64,000 nt of DNA from Devosia sp. 2618 (lineage in GTDB: Bacteria; Pseudomonadota; Alphaproteobacteria; Rhizobiales; Devosiaceae), in contig NZ_JBEPOO010000001.1 in NCBI RefSeq assembly GCF_040546815.1, positions 372,001 to 436,000 of the forward strand. The letters are read 5' to 3'. Below the pieces are notes generated by a model, which searched no databases, was not told the DNA's origin, and saw nothing but the letters and a program-made list of their open reading frames with translations. A program made the translations under genes and the position numbers. Within the stretch, counting starts at the first letter, position 1. Each line of letters opens with the position of its first letter. Below are positions 25,656 to 34,702 of this stretch, one piece after another.

Positions 25656-26689
25656 CGGCACATCGACCGATCAAAAACGTTGGCGATCTCGTCGCGAGCG
25701 GTCTGACGGACGGTACGGGCCTTGACGCCGTCGCCGCCAAATACGCCGTGGGCATCACCCCCGCCATTGCCGCGCTGATCGACCAGACCGACCCCGACGA
25801 CCCAATCGCCCGCCAATTCGTCCCGACGCTTGATGAACTCGTCACCACCCCCGACGAGCGCGCCGACCCGATTGGCGATCTCGCCCATTCACCGGTCGAG
25901 GGCATCGTGCATCGCTATCCCGACCGCGTGCTGCTCAAGGCCGTTCACGTCTGCCCGGTCTATTGCCGGTTCTGCTTCCGCCGCGAAATGGTAGGGCCGC
26001 AGGGTCTGGGCACGCTCACCGGGCCAGAGCTGGACACCGCGATCGGCTATATCGCCGAACACACCGAAATCTGGGAAGTGATCCTCACCGGCGGCGATCC
26101 TCTGGTGCTGTCGCCACGGCGGCTGCGCGAGATCATGGAACGGCTGGCGGCGATCGAGCACGTCAAGATCGTGCGTTTTCACACCCGCGTGCCGGTGGTC
26201 GAACCCGACCGCGTCGATGCGGCCATGGTCGAGGCCCTTCGCTCTAGCGGCAAGACCACCTATCTGGCGCTGCACGCCAATCATCCACGCGAGTTTTCGG
26301 TCGCGGCCAAGGCGGCGATTGGGCGTCTGGTCGATGGCGGCGTCGCCATGGTCAGCCAGTCTGTGCTGCTCAAGGGCGTCAATGATGACGTCGAAACGCT
26401 GGCCAGCCTGATGAAGGCCTTTGTCGAAAACCGCGTGAAACCCTATTACCTGCACCACCCCGATCTGGCCCCCGGCACCAGCCATTTCCGTATGACCATT
26501 GCCGAGGGGCAAAAGCTGGTCACGGCCCTCCGCGGCCGGATTTCAGGCTTGGCCCAGCCGACCTACATCCTCGATATTCCGGGCGGCTACGGCAAAGCGG
26601 ACATCGGCTCCTCCGCGATTTCCGGTGGCGACGGCTGCTTTACCGTGCGCGACTATCAGGGCGGCGAGCACCAGTACCCACCGGAATGA
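25652..26689 (+). CDS. epmB: EF-P lysine 2,3-aminomutase (EpmB/YjeK)
   Basis: A 345-residue radical SAM, PLP-dependent enzyme that converts alpha-lysine to (R)-beta-lysine for EF-P modification. The [4Fe-4S] cysteines are in HVCPVYCRFCFRRE (Cys101, Cys105, Cys108), followed by GGDPLVLSPRRLREIM. Near the C-terminus LHHPDLAPGTSHFR and DIPGGYGK are typical of the family. The start is GTG 25652, overlapping the epmA stop. It is shorter than catabolic lysine aminomutases (over 400 residues), which fits EpmB. Confidence 0.92.
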   Translation: MTAHRPIKNVGDLVASGLTDGTGLDAVAAKYAVGITPAIAALIDQTDPDDPIARQFVPTLDELVTTPDERADPIGDLAHSPVEGIVHRYPDRVLLKAVHVCPVYCRFCFRREMVGPQGLGTLTGPELDTAIGYIAEHTEIWEVILTGGDPLVLSPRRLREIMERLAAIEHVKIVRFHTRVPVVEPDRVDAAMVEALRSSGKTTYLALHANHPREFSVAAKAAIGRLVDGGVAMVSQSVLLKGVNDDVETLASLMKAFVENRVKPYYLHHPDLAPGTSHFRMTIAEGQKLVTALRGRISGLAQPTYILDIPGGYGKADIGSSAISGGDGCFTVRDYQGGEHQYPPE

Positions 26690-26690
26690 A

Positions 26691-26724
26691 CTTCTCACCT
26701 CTCCCCGAAGGGAGAGGTGAGAAG
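26691..26724. repeat. Perfect intergenic palindrome (15-base arms)
   Basis: CTTCTCACCTCTCCC (26691-26705), CGAA loop, then the exact reverse complement (26710-26724). It starts two bases after the epmB stop. It resembles the shorter CCTCCCCC/GGGGGAGG-GAGG elements at 45553 and 57550, so it may belong to the same REP-like family; it could also act as the epmB 3' hairpin. Confidence 0.75.
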
Positions 26725-26793
26725 AGAGCGATTTCTCTTTGACGCACGCCCTGTGCTAGAGGAAGGACTCCAGTCCTTGACCTGCGTCTCATC

Positions 26794-28104
26794 ATGAACA
26801 GCTTTGTTGGTATTCTGCTGATTGCGGCCCTGATCGGGATCAGCATCGTCATCTCCCTATCGGAAATTGCTTTTGCCGCCGCGCGCGAAGTGCGCATCCG
26901 TGCGCTGGCCGAGGCGGGCAATACCAAGGCACAGCGCTTTGTGGCGCTGCGGGCGGATGCGGCCAATGTGATCACGGCTCTACAGATCGCGACCAATGCG
27001 GTCTCGATCCTCGCCGGCACGCTGGGGCAGGATACGCTGGGTCCGGTCTTTGCCGCTGGCTTGCAAACGCTGGGCGTGCCGGTCGATCTGGGCCTGCCCA
27101 TTGGGTCGGTGCTTGCCTTCGTGCTGGTCACGGCCATGTTCGTGCTGTTCGCCGATCTCACCCCCAAGCGCATCGCCATGATGGTGCCTGAGGACGTCGC
27201 GCTGGGCGTCGTGTGGTTTCCCGAAATCGCGGTAAAACTGCTCAAGCCGCTGGTCTGGTTCTTCGGGCGGCTGTCCGACGTGTTGATCGGCTGGCTCAAG
27301 CTCGAACCCAAAGTGCCCGCCGATGCGGTGACGGCCGAAGATTTCCGCATGATCCTCGCCGGTGGCGCCGCTTCCGGCGTGCTGATGAAGAATGAGCATC
27401 GCCTGATCGAGAATGTGCTGGCGCTCGAATTGCGCAGCGTCACCTCGGTGATGACCATTCGTGAGGATATCGTTTATCTCGATATTTCCGATCCCGACGA
27501 TGTGCAGCAGGACAAGGTGCGCAAGCGCCCGTTCTCGCATTACCCGATCTGCGATGGCGGCATCGACGCCGTGATCGGCTGCGTGCGCGCCGAAGACGTG
27601 CTGGCGACCGCCATCGACCGCAATGAAGTGGTCGATTTCGCCAAGGCACGGCGCGACGTGCTGTCGGTGCCGGACACGCTCAATGTGTGGGAAGTGCTGG
27701 CCGAGTTCCAGGCGCAGAGCACCGGCTTTGCTCTGGTGGTCAGCGAGTATGCGCTGGTCGTGGGCGTCGTCACCTTCAAGGATTTGATGGGCGCGCTGAT
27801 GCAGGGGCTGGCCAATCCGTTCGAGGAGCAGGCGATCCTCAAGCGCGACGAGCAAAGCTGGCTGGTTGACGGGATGGCGCCGTTTGTCGATGTGACGCGC
27901 GCGCTGGGCATCAAGCATCTTGAAGCCGAGGCGGCCTACGAAACGATTGGCGGCTTTATCGTCCACCGGCTGCGCCGCGCCGCCCGCAAGGGCGACAAGG
28001 TCGAGGCAGCCGGCTACGTGTTCGAAGTGGTCGATGCCGACAAGATGCGGCTCAATCAGTTGCTCGTTAGCAAGGCCGGCAAGCCGGTCAAGGCTAGCCT
28101 TTAG
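26794..28104 (+). CDS. CNNM/CorC-HlyC family membrane protein with CBS domains
   Basis: A 436-residue protein. Residues about 1-190 form the DUF21/CNNM transmembrane domain (SLSEIAFAAAREVRIRALAEAGNTKAQ is its diagnostic helix; later VLFADLTPKRIAM). Next come paired CBS domains (SVMTIREDIVYLDISDP; VWEVLAEFQAQSTGFALVVSEYALVVGVVTFKDLMGAL) and a C-terminal CorC_HlyC domain (EAAYETIGGFIVHRLRR). Relatives are Mg2+ or Co2+ efflux or magnesium-sensing proteins, historically called hemolysins. No operon partner. The last 11 bases overlap the convergent gene at 28094. Confidence 0.88.
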   Translation: MNSFVGILLIAALIGISIVISLSEIAFAAAREVRIRALAEAGNTKAQRFVALRADAANVITALQIATNAVSILAGTLGQDTLGPVFAAGLQTLGVPVDLGLPIGSVLAFVLVTAMFVLFADLTPKRIAMMVPEDVALGVVWFPEIAVKLLKPLVWFFGRLSDVLIGWLKLEPKVPADAVTAEDFRMILAGGAASGVLMKNEHRLIENVLALELRSVTSVMTIREDIVYLDISDPDDVQQDKVRKRPFSHYPICDGGIDAVIGCVRAEDVLATAIDRNEVVDFAKARRDVLSVPDTLNVWEVLAEFQAQSTGFALVVSEYALVVGVVTFKDLMGALMQGLANPFEEQAILKRDEQSWLVDGMAPFVDVTRALGIKHLEAEAAYETIGGFIVHRLRRAARKGDKVEAAGYVFEVVDADKMRLNQLLVSKAGKPVKASL

Positions 28105-28525
28105 GCTTGACGGTTTCGACGCGGGTCAGCGTCAGCGTGCCGCCGTCATACCAGATCAGGGAAATGTCGTTTTCGTCGATCGGGCGGATAGTAGCACCGT
28201 CGCCGGGGCCCCAGCCGCCATCGCCGCAGGTGACGATGTAATTGCCATCTGTCAGGGCAAAATTGGCCGCCTGGTCACAATTATCGATGGTCGGATCGAT
28301 GGGCCGTTCGTCTGTGCCCTTGGTCCATTCGATCTTGTCGGCGGCAATCGATAGCACCGCGCCCATAAAACTCGGATCGTCGGTAACCAGTGCTGCGACC
28401 GGGGTATCATCCACGGTGACGCCGGTCACTTCCCAATTGCCGATCAGGGTTTCGGGCGGTGGCTCGATGGCCATGGCCGGGGTGGCCATGAGCAGGGCGA
28501 CGGCGAGGAACGAGGTCTTGCGCAT
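28094..28525 (-). CDS. Small secreted protein of unknown function
   Basis: A 143-residue protein with a signal peptide (MRKTSFLAVALLMATPAMA, cleavage after residue 19). The mature part is acidic, with GNWEVTGVTVDDTPVAALV near its start and a WYDGGTLTLTRV strand at its end. Two Cys (DNCDQ and VTCGDGG) could form a disulfide. The GNW...LTRV pattern suggests a small lipocalin-like or META-like beta-barrel, but I do not recognise a family. It overlaps the stop of the convergent CNNM gene by 11 bases. Confidence 0.65.
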   Translation of the reverse strand: MRKTSFLAVALLMATPAMAIEPPPETLIGNWEVTGVTVDDTPVAALVTDDPSFMGAVLSIAADKIEWTKGTDERPIDPTIDNCDQAANFALTDGNYIVTCGDGGWGPGDGATIRPIDENDISLIWYDGGTLTLTRVETVKPKG

Positions 28526-28585
28526 GCGACAATCTCCTTTGGCATTGTGCTCAGTAGGGAGGCTGAATGTGTCGCTGGTGCGTCA

Positions 28586-30436
28586 TCAGCCGTCGAGCTT
28601 TTCTTTCCACAAAAGCCGACGATAGAGCGTCGAGCGGTCAATGCCCAGTGCCCGTGCAGCAGCCGAGAGATTCCCCTTATGTAGATCGACGGCCCGCCGC
28701 ATGGCGCTCTCTGTCAAGGTGCCCAGGTCGGCATCAATGGCAAAGGGCGCGGGTGCAGCGTCCACGATTGTCGATGGCAAGGCGGTTAGGGCGATGATTT
28801 CGCCGGGATCATGCAGCGCCGCCAGCGCCCGCAAAGTGCCGGCCAGCTCACGGAAATTGCCCGGCCAGTGGTGAGCAGACAGGCGATCCAGCACCACATG
28901 CGGCAGCGGGCCGTGCGCCGTGGCCAACTGCGCCCACAGCGTTTCAACGATCTGCTGTCGCTCGGGCAGTTCGGCCAGCGACGGCAGGGTGACGGTATAT
29001 TGCGCGATGCGGAAATAGAGATCGGCGCGGAACGTCCCGGCATCGACCATGGCCTTGAGATCACGATTGGTCGCGCAGATCGGAACGAAATCGGCCTTGT
29101 GCGGCGTACCACCACCGAGCGGCGCGACTTCCTTGTCCTGCAGCACCCGCAGCAGACGCGACTGCAGCAAAAGCGGCATGTCGCCGATTTCGTCGAGAAA
29201 GAGGATGCCGCCCTCGGCCTGCTGCACCAGCCCCTTGGCGCCGGACTTGCGCGCGCCGGTAAAAGCGCCAGCCTCGTAGCCAAACAGTTCGGCTTCGATC
29301 AGGCTTTCGGGCAGGGCGGCGCAGTTGATGGCGATGAAAGGCTTGCCCGCGCGGACTGTCAGTCCGGCCAGATGACGCGCGAAGACTTCCTTGCCCGCCC
29401 CGGTTTCGCCCGCGATCAGCAGCGGGATTTCAGCATTGACCAGCCGGACGGCCTTGGCCAGATCGGCGCGCGTTTCGGCACTCAGGAATGGGCCGGATTT
29501 GACCGGTTTTGGGCTGCGCGGAATGGTGCCGGTCACGCGCAGCGGCGCCGGAGCGGGCTGCGATACGGCGGCGAAATAGCGTTCGCCATTGCGGGCGCGC
29601 AGCTCGCCGCGCTCGATCATCAGCCCCGCGCCTTCAAAGATTTCCTCGCGGGTCGATTTGCGCAGCGCCTTGCGGTCGAGGCCGACCAAAGTGAGCGCGC
29701 GGCGATTGCCCGCGATCAGGCGCTCGCCGTCAAACACCAATATGCCCTCGCGCGCGGTGCCCAACAGGTCGGCGCTGCGATGGAAGCGCACCACGGTCAT
29801 TTCGTTGAAATCGCGGGCAAAGAAGCGATGCTCGATCTGTTCCACCGCCAGCCGCACGAGCCCCATAGCATGGGTATGTTGCAGCGAGGCGTGGCCAGAC
29901 ATGTCGAGCACGCCGGCCAGTTTGCCATAGGGGTCAAAGATCGGGCTGGCGGCGCAGTGCAGAATGCCGTGCGGCTCAAAGAAATGCTCGCCGCCATGCA
30001 CTTCGATGGCGCGGCGTTCGGCCATGGCGGTGCCGATGGCATTGGTGCCCGTCGACATTTCCGACCAGGCAACGCCAGGCCGGAGCGCGACGCGTGCCGC
30101 CTGTCCGGCAAATTCGGGGCTGCCGGCCGTGTCGAGCACCAGTCCCTTGGCGTCGGTCAGGATCACCACGCTATCGGTCAGCTTGGCCTCGGTGCGCAGG
30201 CTCACCAGTTCGGGGCGGGAGAGCAGGCGGAGGGTTTCGTTGTGCTGCTGGAGTTCGCGCAATTCGGTGGATGTCATCGCCTCGGCGCGAATGGCGTCGC
30301 CGGCGTCGAGTCCCTGATCAGCGCAGCGTTGCCAGGAGCGCAGGATCGGGGCGGACACGACGCCCTCGGGCAGATCGCGACCGGAGAAGAATTTTTCGCG
30401 CGCGGCCGCAAGGGTCGCCTCAGCGGTAATGCTCAT
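28586..30436 (-). CDS. acoR: Sigma54-dependent transcriptional activator, AcoR family
   Basis: A 616-residue enhancer-binding protein. ATG 30436 has GGGAGGGG upstream. The N-terminal sensory part has ILRSWQRCADQGL, typical of AcoR-type activators, and a GAF-like region (PGVAWSEMSTGTNAIGTAMA and SPIFDPYGKLAGVLDMSGH). The central AAA+ domain has Walker A GETGAGKE (343-350) and the sigma54-contact loop GAFTGA (390-395). The C-terminus is a Fis-type HTH (GNLSAAARALGIDRSTLYRR). AcoR relatives sense acetoin, alcohols or aldehydes and activate dehydrogenases. The divergent aldehyde dehydrogenase gene carries a -24/-12 promoter, so it is the obvious target. Confidence 0.9.
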   Translation of the reverse strand: MSITAEATLAAAREKFFSGRDLPEGVVSAPILRSWQRCADQGLDAGDAIRAEAMTSTELRELQQHNETLRLLSRPELVSLRTEAKLTDSVVILTDAKGLVLDTAGSPEFAGQAARVALRPGVAWSEMSTGTNAIGTAMAERRAIEVHGGEHFFEPHGILHCAASPIFDPYGKLAGVLDMSGHASLQHTHAMGLVRLAVEQIEHRFFARDFNEMTVVRFHRSADLLGTAREGILVFDGERLIAGNRRALTLVGLDRKALRKSTREEIFEGAGLMIERGELRARNGERYFAAVSQPAPAPLRVTGTIPRSPKPVKSGPFLSAETRADLAKAVRLVNAEIPLLIAGETGAGKEVFARHLAGLTVRAGKPFIAINCAALPESLIEAELFGYEAGAFTGARKSGAKGLVQQAEGGILFLDEIGDMPLLLQSRLLRVLQDKEVAPLGGGTPHKADFVPICATNRDLKAMVDAGTFRADLYFRIAQYTVTLPSLAELPERQQIVETLWAQLATAHGPLPHVVLDRLSAHHWPGNFRELAGTLRALAALHDPGEIIALTALPSTIVDAAPAPFAIDADLGTLTESAMRRAVDLHKGNLSAAARALGIDRSTLYRRLLWKEKLDG

Positions 30437-30464
30437 GCTCCATCCCCTCCCAGTTGTGGCAGTT

Positions 30465-30515
30465 TGCAACACATGTTGCACCGGCCATCGCGTCTGGTTG
30501 TTGCAAAGTGTTGCA
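30465..30515. promoter_or_regulatory. Putative AcoR-type enhancer: two TGCAA palindromes
   Basis: TGCAACA-CA-TGTTGCA (30465-30480) and TGCAA-AGTG-TTGCA (30502-30515) lie about 85-125 bases upstream of the -24 box of the aldehyde dehydrogenase gene. Paired dyads at this distance are what a Fis-type activator needs. The similarity of the two arms makes them the best candidate binding sites for the divergent activator. Confidence 0.6.
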
Positions 30516-30590
30516 TCTGATTTCGTCAAAGGTCCAGAGAAATGGCGATCACGAATACTTCGGGTTTTGGTTCAACGGCTTAGCCAATGC

Positions 30591-30606
30591 TGGCACGGCA
30601 GTTGCA
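30591..30606 (+). promoter_or_regulatory. Sigma54 (-24/-12) promoter of the aldehyde dehydrogenase gene
   Basis: TGGCACG-GCAG-TTGCA matches the RpoN consensus TGGCACRNNNNTTGC exactly, with GG and GC in the required spacing. Transcription should start near 30616, leaving a short leader before ATG 30639. Confidence 0.9.
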
Positions 30607-30638
30607 ATAGATAGGGCATCGAAAACAGGGAGGATGCC

Positions 30639-32159
30639 ATGAACAAACCAGAATTCGTCGGCCAGCGGACTAAGTCTCCGTATAAGGCCAAGTATGGCAA
30701 TTACATCGGTGGGCAGTGGGTCGACGCCGTGGATGGCGAGACCTTTGAGAACACCTCGCCCGTCACAGGCCAGGTAATCTGTGAAGTCGCCCGTTCAAAA
30801 GCCGCCGACATCGAAAAAGCGCTCGATGCAGCGCACAAGGCGGCCCCGGCCTGGGGCAAGACCTCGGTGGCGCAGCGCGCCGTGATGCTGAACAAGATTG
30901 CCGACCGGATGGAGGAGCATCTGGACGAAATCGCGCTGGCCGAAACCTGGGACAATGGCAAGCCGATCCGCGAAACGACGGCCGCCGATATTCCCCTCGC
31001 CATCGATCACTTCCGCTATTTTGCCGGCGCGATCCGCGCGCAGGAAGGCGGCATTTCCGAGATCGACAACGACACCGTCGCCTATCACTTCCATGAACCG
31101 CTCGGCGTGGTCGGGCAGATCATTCCGTGGAACTTCCCGATCCTGATGGCGGTCTGGAAGCTGGCACCAGCATTATCAGCCGGTAACGCCGTGGTGCTCA
31201 AGCCTGCCGAGCAGACCCCGGCTTCGATCCTTTATCTGATAGAGCTGATCGAAGACATTCTGCCTCCCGGCGTGCTCAACATCGTCAATGGCTTTGGTCT
31301 TGAAGCGGGCAAGCCGCTCGCCTCGTCCAACCGCATCGCCAAGATCGCCTTTACCGGCGAGACGACGACGGGTCGCCTGATCATGCAATATGCCAGCCAG
31401 AACCTTATTCCGGTGACGCTGGAGCTGGGCGGCAAATCGCCGAACATCTTCTTTGCCGACGTGCTGGCCGAGGACGATGATTTCTTCGACAAGGCGCTCG
31501 AAGGCTTTGCCATGTTCGCCCTCAACCAGGGCGAAGTCTGTACCTGCCCAAGCCGCGCACTGATCCAGGAAAGCGTCTATGACCGCTTCATGGAGCGCGC
31601 CATCAAACGCGTGGAAGCCATCAAGGCAGGGTCGCCGTTTGAGATGTCGACGATGATCGGCGCGCAGGCCTCCTCTGAGCAGCTCGAAAAGATCCTAAGC
31701 TATCTCGATATCGGCAAGCAGGAAGGCGCTAAGGTTCTCACCGGCGGCGAGCGCAACAATCTCGAGGGCGAGCTGGCAGGCGGCTATTACGTCAAGCCAA
31801 CGGTGTTCGAGGGCAATAACAAGATGCGGATTTTCCAGGAGGAAATCTTCGGCCCAGTGGTGTCGGTGGCGACCTTCAAGGACGATGCCGAAGCGCTCGA
31901 AATCGCCAATGACACGCTCTATGGCCTCGGCGCCGGCGTGTGGACCCGCGATGCCAACCGCGCCTACCGCTTCGGTCGCGGTATTCAGGCCGGTCGCGTC
32001 TGGACCAATTGCTACCACGCCTATCCGGCCCACGCCGCGTTCGGTGGCTACAAGCAGTCCGGCATCGGCCGCGAAAACCACCGCATGATGCTCGATCACT
32101 ACCAGCAGACCAAGAACATGCTGGTCAGCTACTCCCCCAAGAAGCTGGGCTTCTTCTAA
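30639..32159 (+). CDS. NAD-dependent aldehyde dehydrogenase (acetaldehyde dehydrogenase, AldB/ExaC type)
   Basis: A 506-residue class of aldehyde dehydrogenase typical of acetaldehyde/ethanol oxidation. Catalytic Glu262 is in LELGGKSPN and nucleophilic Cys301 in [11 protein letters not shown]; the cofactor-binding [12 protein letters not shown] segment (163-174) and FTGETTTGR (238-246) are intact. GGGAGG precedes ATG 30639. Expression depends on sigma54 and, by position, the AcoR-like activator. The DUF779 gene downstream is the usual companion of this subfamily. Confidence 0.93.
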   Translation: MNKPEFVGQRTKSPYKAKYGNYIGGQWVDAVDGETFENTSPVTGQVICEVARSKAADIEKALDAAHKAAPAWGKTSVAQRAVMLNKIADRMEEHLDEIALAETWDNGKPIRETTAADIPLAIDHFRYFAGAIRAQEGGISEIDNDTVAYHFHEPLGVVGQIIPWNFPILMAVWKLAPALSAGNAVVLKPAEQTPASILYLIELIEDILPPGVLNIVNGFGLEAGKPLASSNRIAKIAFTGETTTGRLIMQYASQNLIPVTLELGGKSPNIFFADVLAEDDDFFDKALEGFAMFALNQGEVCTCPSRALIQESVYDRFMERAIKRVEAIKAGSPFEMSTMIGAQASSEQLEKILSYLDIGKQEGAKVLTGGERNNLEGELAGGYYVKPTVFEGNNKMRIFQEEIFGPVVSVATFKDDAEALEIANDTLYGLGAGVWTRDANRAYRFGRGIQAGRVWTNCYHAYPAHAAFGGYKQSGIGRENHRMMLDHYQQTKNMLVSYSPKKLGFF

Positions 32160-32188
32160 GACGACGACGCCTCCCGTGCACCACGCTG

Positions 32189-32209
32189 CCCTCGGACTTG
32201 TTCCGAGGG
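32189..32209. repeat. Intergenic inverted repeat, CCTCGG family
   Basis: CCCTCGGA-CTTGT-TCCGAGGG, followed by CCACT. The arm and the trailing GGCCACT are shared with the element at 45407-45429, so it is a member of a dispersed palindrome family. It lies 30 bases after the aldehyde dehydrogenase stop. Confidence 0.6.
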
Positions 32210-32342
32210 CCACTCTCAAACTTCGAATACCAGGAACACACAGTTCATTCCGGTGGGGCCGCTTGCCAAATACCCCCGATCTTCCGCGCGGCGGGTGGCC
32301 TCACCGGAATGGCCTTCGTTATCTCGGGAAAGCAGGCATCGA

Positions 32343-32717
32343 ATGACCGACTATGTCGAACGCGTCGTCGCCACCCCGGCCGCACTGGACCTGCTCGCCA
32401 GCATCGAAAAGCGGCATGGCAAGGTGATGTTTCATCAGTCCGGTGGGTGCTGCGATGGGTCGTCGCCGATGTGCTATCCGGATGGCGATTTCATCATTGG
32501 CGACCGTGATGTGAAAATGGGCGAGATTGGCGGCGCGCCGTTCTATATGTCGCCAAGCCAGTTCGAATATTGGCAACACACCCAGTTGATCATCGACGCC
32601 ATTCCCGGCCGCGGCGGCATGTTCAGCCTCGATAATGGCACCGAGCGGCGGTTCCTGACCCGCTCGCGTCTGTTCACCGATGAGGAGCATGAGCGCCGTG
32701 CGCCGATAGAGGCCTGA
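32343..32717 (+). CDS. DUF779 domain-containing protein
   Basis: A 124-residue protein of the DUF779 family. The signature HQSGGCCDGSSPMCYPDGDF contains three Cys that could bind metal; the end GRGGMFSLDNGTERRFLTRSRLF is also conserved. The gene nearly always follows an acetaldehyde-type aldehyde dehydrogenase and is co-regulated with it; the biochemical role is unknown. ATG 32343 is used; the frame is open upstream but without similarity. A 183-base space with a palindrome separates it from the dehydrogenase. Confidence 0.88.
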   Translation: MTDYVERVVATPAALDLLASIEKRHGKVMFHQSGGCCDGSSPMCYPDGDFIIGDRDVKMGEIGGAPFYMSPSQFEYWQHTQLIIDAIPGRGGMFSLDNGTERRFLTRSRLFTDEEHERRAPIEA

Positions 32718-32839
32718 GCGGGCTCAACAAAATCTGACATTTTATTATGTCCGGCGGCTTGTCCAATGGCGCGAGCGTGCGAAGATGGCATTCGCGCGTC
32801 CAGTGTTTTGGTGGGCGACACTGTCCACTGAGGTAACTG

Positions 32840-33877
32840 ATGCAGACCGACAATACGCCGCTGTTTCTCGCCGCGCTGCTCGAAGAAAAAGTCTCGGCGC
32901 GGTTACGTGAGGCTGGCGCCAGCGAAGCATCGCTACAGGCGGCGACCCGGGCCATGCTGCATGCGTCGCTGGTGGGCGTCGATAGCCACGGCGTGCGGCT
33001 GACTGAGCACTATTGCAACATGCTGGGCGGTGGTCGGCTCAACAAGAATCCCGAGCTCAAGGTCGATATCCGCGCCGCCGGCAGCGCCATGGTCAATGGC
33101 GATGACGGGCTGGGCCACTACGCAGCCTATAAGGCCGTCGAGGTCGGTATCGAGCTGGCCAAAACTTCCGGTGTCGGTGCAGTCGGCGTCACCCACTCAT
33201 CCCATCTGGGCGCGGCGGGTGCCTATGCGCTGGCCGGAGCCGAGCAGGGGTTCATCACCTTTGCCACCACAAATACCGATTCCATGGTGGCGCTGTTTGA
33301 TGGCGCGGCGCGGTTCCACGGCACCAACCCCTTGGCCTTTGCCGCGCCAGTACCGGGCAGCCAGCCATGGCTCTTGGATATGGCCACTTCATCGATCCCG
33401 ATGAACCGGGTGCTGCTGCATCGCTCACTGGGCCTGGAACTTCCCGCCGGCATCGGGGCCGACAAGCATGGCAATCCGGCCACCGACCCCAATATCGTCG
33501 ATATGCTGCTGCCGTTGGGTGGGGCCGAATACGGCTATAAGGGCGCTGCGCTTGCCGGGGTCGCGACGCTGTTCTCTGCGCTTTTGACCGGTACCACGCT
33601 CGATAGCGAATTCATCCCGATGTATGGCGGCGACGATATTTCGACGCCCCGCAATATGGGCCATTTCGTGCTGGTGGTGGACCCCGACAAGTTCGTCGGG
33701 CGGGACCTCTTTGGCGCGATGATCACGCGCTATCTGTTCAATCTGCGCTCTGCTCCGGTGCGGGCAGGGGCAGAGCGCGTGATGGCGCCGGGTGATCGCG
33801 AATGGGAAGTGATGGCCACGCGTCAGCAGGACGGCGTGCCGGTTGATCCCGACACGGTCCGCTTTCTTGGGCTGTAG
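32840..33877 (+). CDS. Ldh2/malate-lactate dehydrogenase family oxidoreductase
   Basis: A 345-residue NAD(P)-dependent oxidoreductase of the type II malate/L-lactate dehydrogenase family (also delta-1-piperideine-2-carboxylate reductase and ureidoglycolate dehydrogenase). Conserved features: VGVDSHGVRLTEHY (active-site His), GVTHSSHLGAAGAYA, FHGTNPLAFAAP and the acidic DMATSSIPMNR segment. GAGG lies before ATG 32840. Neighbours give no clue about the substrate; it could oxidise a hydroxy acid or reduce a cyclic imine. It converges on the next gene with three bases between stops. Confidence 0.85.
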   Translation: MQTDNTPLFLAALLEEKVSARLREAGASEASLQAATRAMLHASLVGVDSHGVRLTEHYCNMLGGGRLNKNPELKVDIRAAGSAMVNGDDGLGHYAAYKAVEVGIELAKTSGVGAVGVTHSSHLGAAGAYALAGAEQGFITFATTNTDSMVALFDGAARFHGTNPLAFAAPVPGSQPWLLDMATSSIPMNRVLLHRSLGLELPAGIGADKHGNPATDPNIVDMLLPLGGAEYGYKGAALAGVATLFSALLTGTTLDSEFIPMYGGDDISTPRNMGHFVLVVDPDKFVGRDLFGAMITRYLFNLRSAPVRAGAERVMAPGDREWEVMATRQQDGVPVDPDTVRFLGL

Positions 33878-33880
33878 CGG

Positions 33881-34567
33881 CTAGTTGTCTGCGTCGTCCT
33901 CGTCGGGCGGCACATAGATCACGTCCTTGACGGTCAGCACCTGATCGACGATTTCAAACACCACTTTGGCGCTGCCGCCAGTGGCGCAGCAATTGGCGTC
34001 GTCGTCCTTCCAGAGCAGGGTGTCGGCGACGATGCCGTATTCCCAGTCGTTGAAGTTGTATTTGACGCCTTTCCAGATCCCCAGGCCCTTGGGCAATCTG
34101 TCCCCGATGGTGCCTTGCCAGCTGTCGATATTGACAGGGTACCAGCCGGTTTCAGACTCGCCGGTGTTGAACAACAGGTCGGCGTTCAGGCTGGCGGTGC
34201 CGTTGCTATAGCCCTCGACATGCAGCAGGCCGCTATAGGTGATTTCCGGCACGGAATAGCGATAGGCCTCGTGGGCTTCGGCGAGTTTGACCCAGGCGCC
34301 GTCGTCATAGTGGTACAGCACTATATTGCCGATGGAACCGTCGTATTCGGTTGACCCGCCCTGCGTCTGGAAGGCGATGTCGAAGCCGCCATCATCCTTG
34401 TTCAGGTACCCGGCACTGATGACGTGGCAGTCATCCAGCACCTCGCCGATACAGGTCGCGCCAAAACCTGCGAACAGGTCGTCTTCGGCCATGGCGTCCT
34501 TGGGGAGGAACACCACGACGCCTGCCGTTGCAATCAGCGCCAGAATGATCAGCTTGGTGAATTTCAT
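33881..34567 (-). CDS. Secreted protein of unknown function
   Basis: A 228-residue protein with a signal peptide (MKFTKLIILALIATAGVVVF, cleavage after AMA near residue 27). ATG 34567 has GGAGG upstream. The mature part is acidic and rich in Gly, Tyr and Trp, with CIGEVLDDCHV near the start and NCCATGG near the end, so two disulfides are possible. It ends in a very acidic tail (PPDEDDADN). I do not recognise a family; the beta-rich composition suggests a periplasmic or surface protein. It converges on the Ldh2-type gene. Confidence 0.65.
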   Translation of the reverse strand: MKFTKLIILALIATAGVVVFLPKDAMAEDDLFAGFGATCIGEVLDDCHVISAGYLNKDDGGFDIAFQTQGGSTEYDGSIGNIVLYHYDDGAWVKLAEAHEAYRYSVPEITYSGLLHVEGYSNGTASLNADLLFNTGESETGWYPVNIDSWQGTIGDRLPKGLGIWKGVKYNFNDWEYGIVADTLLWKDDDANCCATGGSAKVVFEIVDQVLTVKDVIYVPPDEDDADN

Positions 34568-34648
34568 CGCATACCTCCGGCCCCCAATCTGCGACAGGGA
34601 ACCGATGCGGTCATCCTCCAAATGGGGGGATGGTTTATGCGCAGCCGG

Positions 34649-34692
34649 AAAAGGCCTGCAGCGGGCGGAGAGCCCCGGCGCAACAGGCCTTT
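34649..34692 (-). terminator. Probable terminator of the ydfG-like gene
   Basis: Nine-base stem AAAGGCCTG/CAGGCCTTT with a 25-base GC-rich loop, ending in TTTT on the minus strand, 11 bases after the ydfG-like stop. Confidence 0.5.
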
Positions 34693-34702
34693 GGCTTGTG
34701 GA

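Noticed and set aside
28811..30520. 569-codon frame opposite the AcoR-type gene
   Set aside because: Shadow frame; the minus-strand protein has intact AAA+ and GAFTGA motifs.
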